Below, piece after piece: positions 25,722-27,053 of a stretch of 27,053 nt of DNA (position 1 is its first letter; every line of letters starts with the position of its first letter). The notes beneath the pieces are model-generated. The model was given only the letters and a program-made list of their open reading frames with translations. It did no database searches and was not told the DNA's origin. Both the position numbers and the translations under genes were made by a program. This DNA is from Mesotaenium endlicherianum (lineage: Eukaryota > Streptophyta > Zygnematophyceae > Zygnematales > Mesotaeniaceae), in the NCBI GenBank assembly GCA_009602735.1, contig WELA01011783.1, positions 516,244 to 543,296 of the forward strand. The letters are read 5' to 3'.

Positions 25722-26692
25722 GGTGCAATCCTCTCAAGCTCTAACACTCCAATGCGATGAACAAGGAAGTTCTTAATGTGAGCCCTGTGCTACTCGTGTC
25801 ATTGTTTTTCTTTGTCTGATACCGCCTTATGTAAGCGCGTCAGCGTTCGACGTCGAGTTTGGTAGGCATGCATGTATTGGCACCATGACCTAATTGCACC
25901 TGTGTAGGCGCACGTAGGCGCACAGCTCGCGGTTGAGAAGGATCCTACACGCGCGTGTGCACAAAACAGGTGATAATTGAAAAAGAGCGGGCTTTTATTT
26001 GAATTTGGCTCCAACAGAAGGACCAGTACCAGCCAGCCGTACGGGTACCACACACCAATCTCGCCATGTCGACCATTGCTTTCCGACATTCTCGGTAACT
26101 GCAGAGGGACTTGTCGGTACCGGTCGCTGGGGGGCTTCGATAGGCTGGGGCCACGGCCCACCAGAAATGAAGAACTACCCAACCAACAATTATATAACGG
26201 CAATTTACGCACATGCAGAGTTCACAATTCAGGGCATCATCTAATAGCTGCCCCTCAGAAGCACTGCTAGCTCGACACATTCTCCATTGAGTACATGGGT
26301 TGTAACCTGTTCGTGTCATTTCCGGTCCTTCCATTTTATCCTCTCACATTGAGCATTCAGCTTGTCGTCTTCTCTTGTTAATTTCAGATAGCTTATTCAG
26401 GGCAAAGTTTTGTTGCGTGTCTCCTGCTAAGCCCCTTCTTTGCCCTAAGTTTGCACTCGATCTAGCGCAGTGCTGCGCCTCCAATGAAACGACCAATTTT
26501 GACCCCGCCCGGCACTTGCATAAAGCTTCGTACAGTCACTTGCAGGAGTCACGTACAGCACAAGGAATGGTGCCAGGCAGGTGTGATTGGGTGGTACAAG
26601 GGTTCAGAGTTTAGGATTCCCCGTTTTGTTCTAAGTCTATGCTGGTTATTGGTGAAGTGATCGTTTCTGTTTGTGCGTATGTGGAGGGCACC
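25722..26692. other. Divergent intergenic region, no gene recognised
   Basis: Upstream flank of the At4g15545-like gene. Open frames at 25977-26270 (plus) and 25799-26334 (minus) overlap each other and show no family pattern. No TATA box or telo-box was recognised. Confidence 0.4.
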
Positions 26693-27053
26693 ATGTCTCG
26701 TTTGTCCAGGTGTGTCAAGGTGTGTGCGCGCAGAGAGTGTCAGGGTGAGTGACGGGAGCGCAGGCTTTTCCTGATACTATATTTTAGACTTGATCCCCTG
26801 ATGCCAGCGGCAGAGAGTTCTTGGAGACTTGAAATATTCCTTCAATATCCTGCAACTCATGGCGTTGTCTGCATCCTTGTGCTCACAGCTCGTCCATGAA
26901 ACAGCCTCGAGCATAGACCTGAAGCCAAAAACTTTGTCCCCGACCCTGAAGCATACCTATCTACCTAATTTTCTGGAACCTGTACAAGAAATGATTCTGC
27001 TCGGTACCCTTTGTGCACGCCTGATGGCGTTTGGCAGTTCGATGGTGGTGGGG
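26693..27053 (+). CDS. Possible 5' end of an unrecognised gene, cut by the window edge
   Basis: CACCATGTCT at 26690-26699 offers a good start, and six codons later AG-GTGTGT a plausible donor (26709). Two continuations are possible. One uses acceptor ATATTTTAG (ending about 26787) and reads LDPLMPAAESSWRLEIFLQY before a stop near 26900. The other is a frame open from 26814 to the window end (80 codons), reading KYSFNILQLMALSASLCSQL and later FLEPVQEMILLGTLCARLMA, with an internal ATG at 26859. The second is long for chance and has helix-like content, but I do not recognise the family. Start and splicing are unresolved. Confidence 0.28.

Overview
The window is nuclear DNA from a green alga, probably a chlorophycean. 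All genes are split by GT-AG introns. The ubiquitin encoded here is the plant type (Ser19, Asp24, Ala57), and ribosomal protein S17 resembles plant S17. Several genes are followed by TGTAA, the usual chlorophyte poly(A) signal, and both ribosomal-protein genes have a plant-style telo-box (AAACCCTAA) upstream. Introns and spacers are loaded with simple repeats (GT/GTGC, GA, poly-C, CAG). No prokaryotic operon, CRISPR array, phage or virus is visible. The species is not identifiable from the sequence alone; a Volvox- or Dunaliella-like alga would fit.

Layout, left to right. (1) 83-4006, minus: a four-exon P-class pentatricopeptide repeat (PPR) protein. (2) 4688-5662, plus: a 98-residue, three-exon protein resembling the selenoprotein W-like (Rdx) thioredoxin fold, head-to-head with the PPR gene. 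(3) 6345-8371, minus: cytosolic ribosomal protein S17, five coding exons, complete at 140 residues. (4) 9162-15946, plus: an acidic first exon and, 3 kb further on, four exons encoding the end of the PAP-associated domain and a long basic, Q-rich tail of a TRF4/PAPD5-type non-canonical poly(A) polymerase. The nucleotidyltransferase core is not found between them. (5) 17388-19188, minus: ubiquitin-ribosomal protein L40 fusion, five coding exons, complete at 128 residues. (6) 20436-20600, minus: one weak ankyrin-like exon next to a tRNA-like, possibly SINE-derived segment. (7) 21756-25721, minus: a nine-exon gene for a plant/algal coiled-coil protein of the At4g15545 type. (8) 26693-27053, plus: the possible 5' end of another gene cut by the window edge.

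The genes are not functionally clustered. S17 and ubiquitin-L40 both feed the cytosolic ribosome and share an upstream telo-box. The TRF4-like protein belongs to nuclear RNA surveillance, and the PPR protein probably to organelle RNA processing. Exon structures for S17, L40 and the At4g15545-like gene are phase-consistent throughout and match known family sequence. The PPR and Rdx-like models are also phase-consistent, but their outer exons are less certain. The most notable points are the TRF4-like gene without its catalytic core, the Rdx-like protein with Ser in place of the first redox Cys, microsatellites that begin exactly at splice donors, and the shared telo-box.
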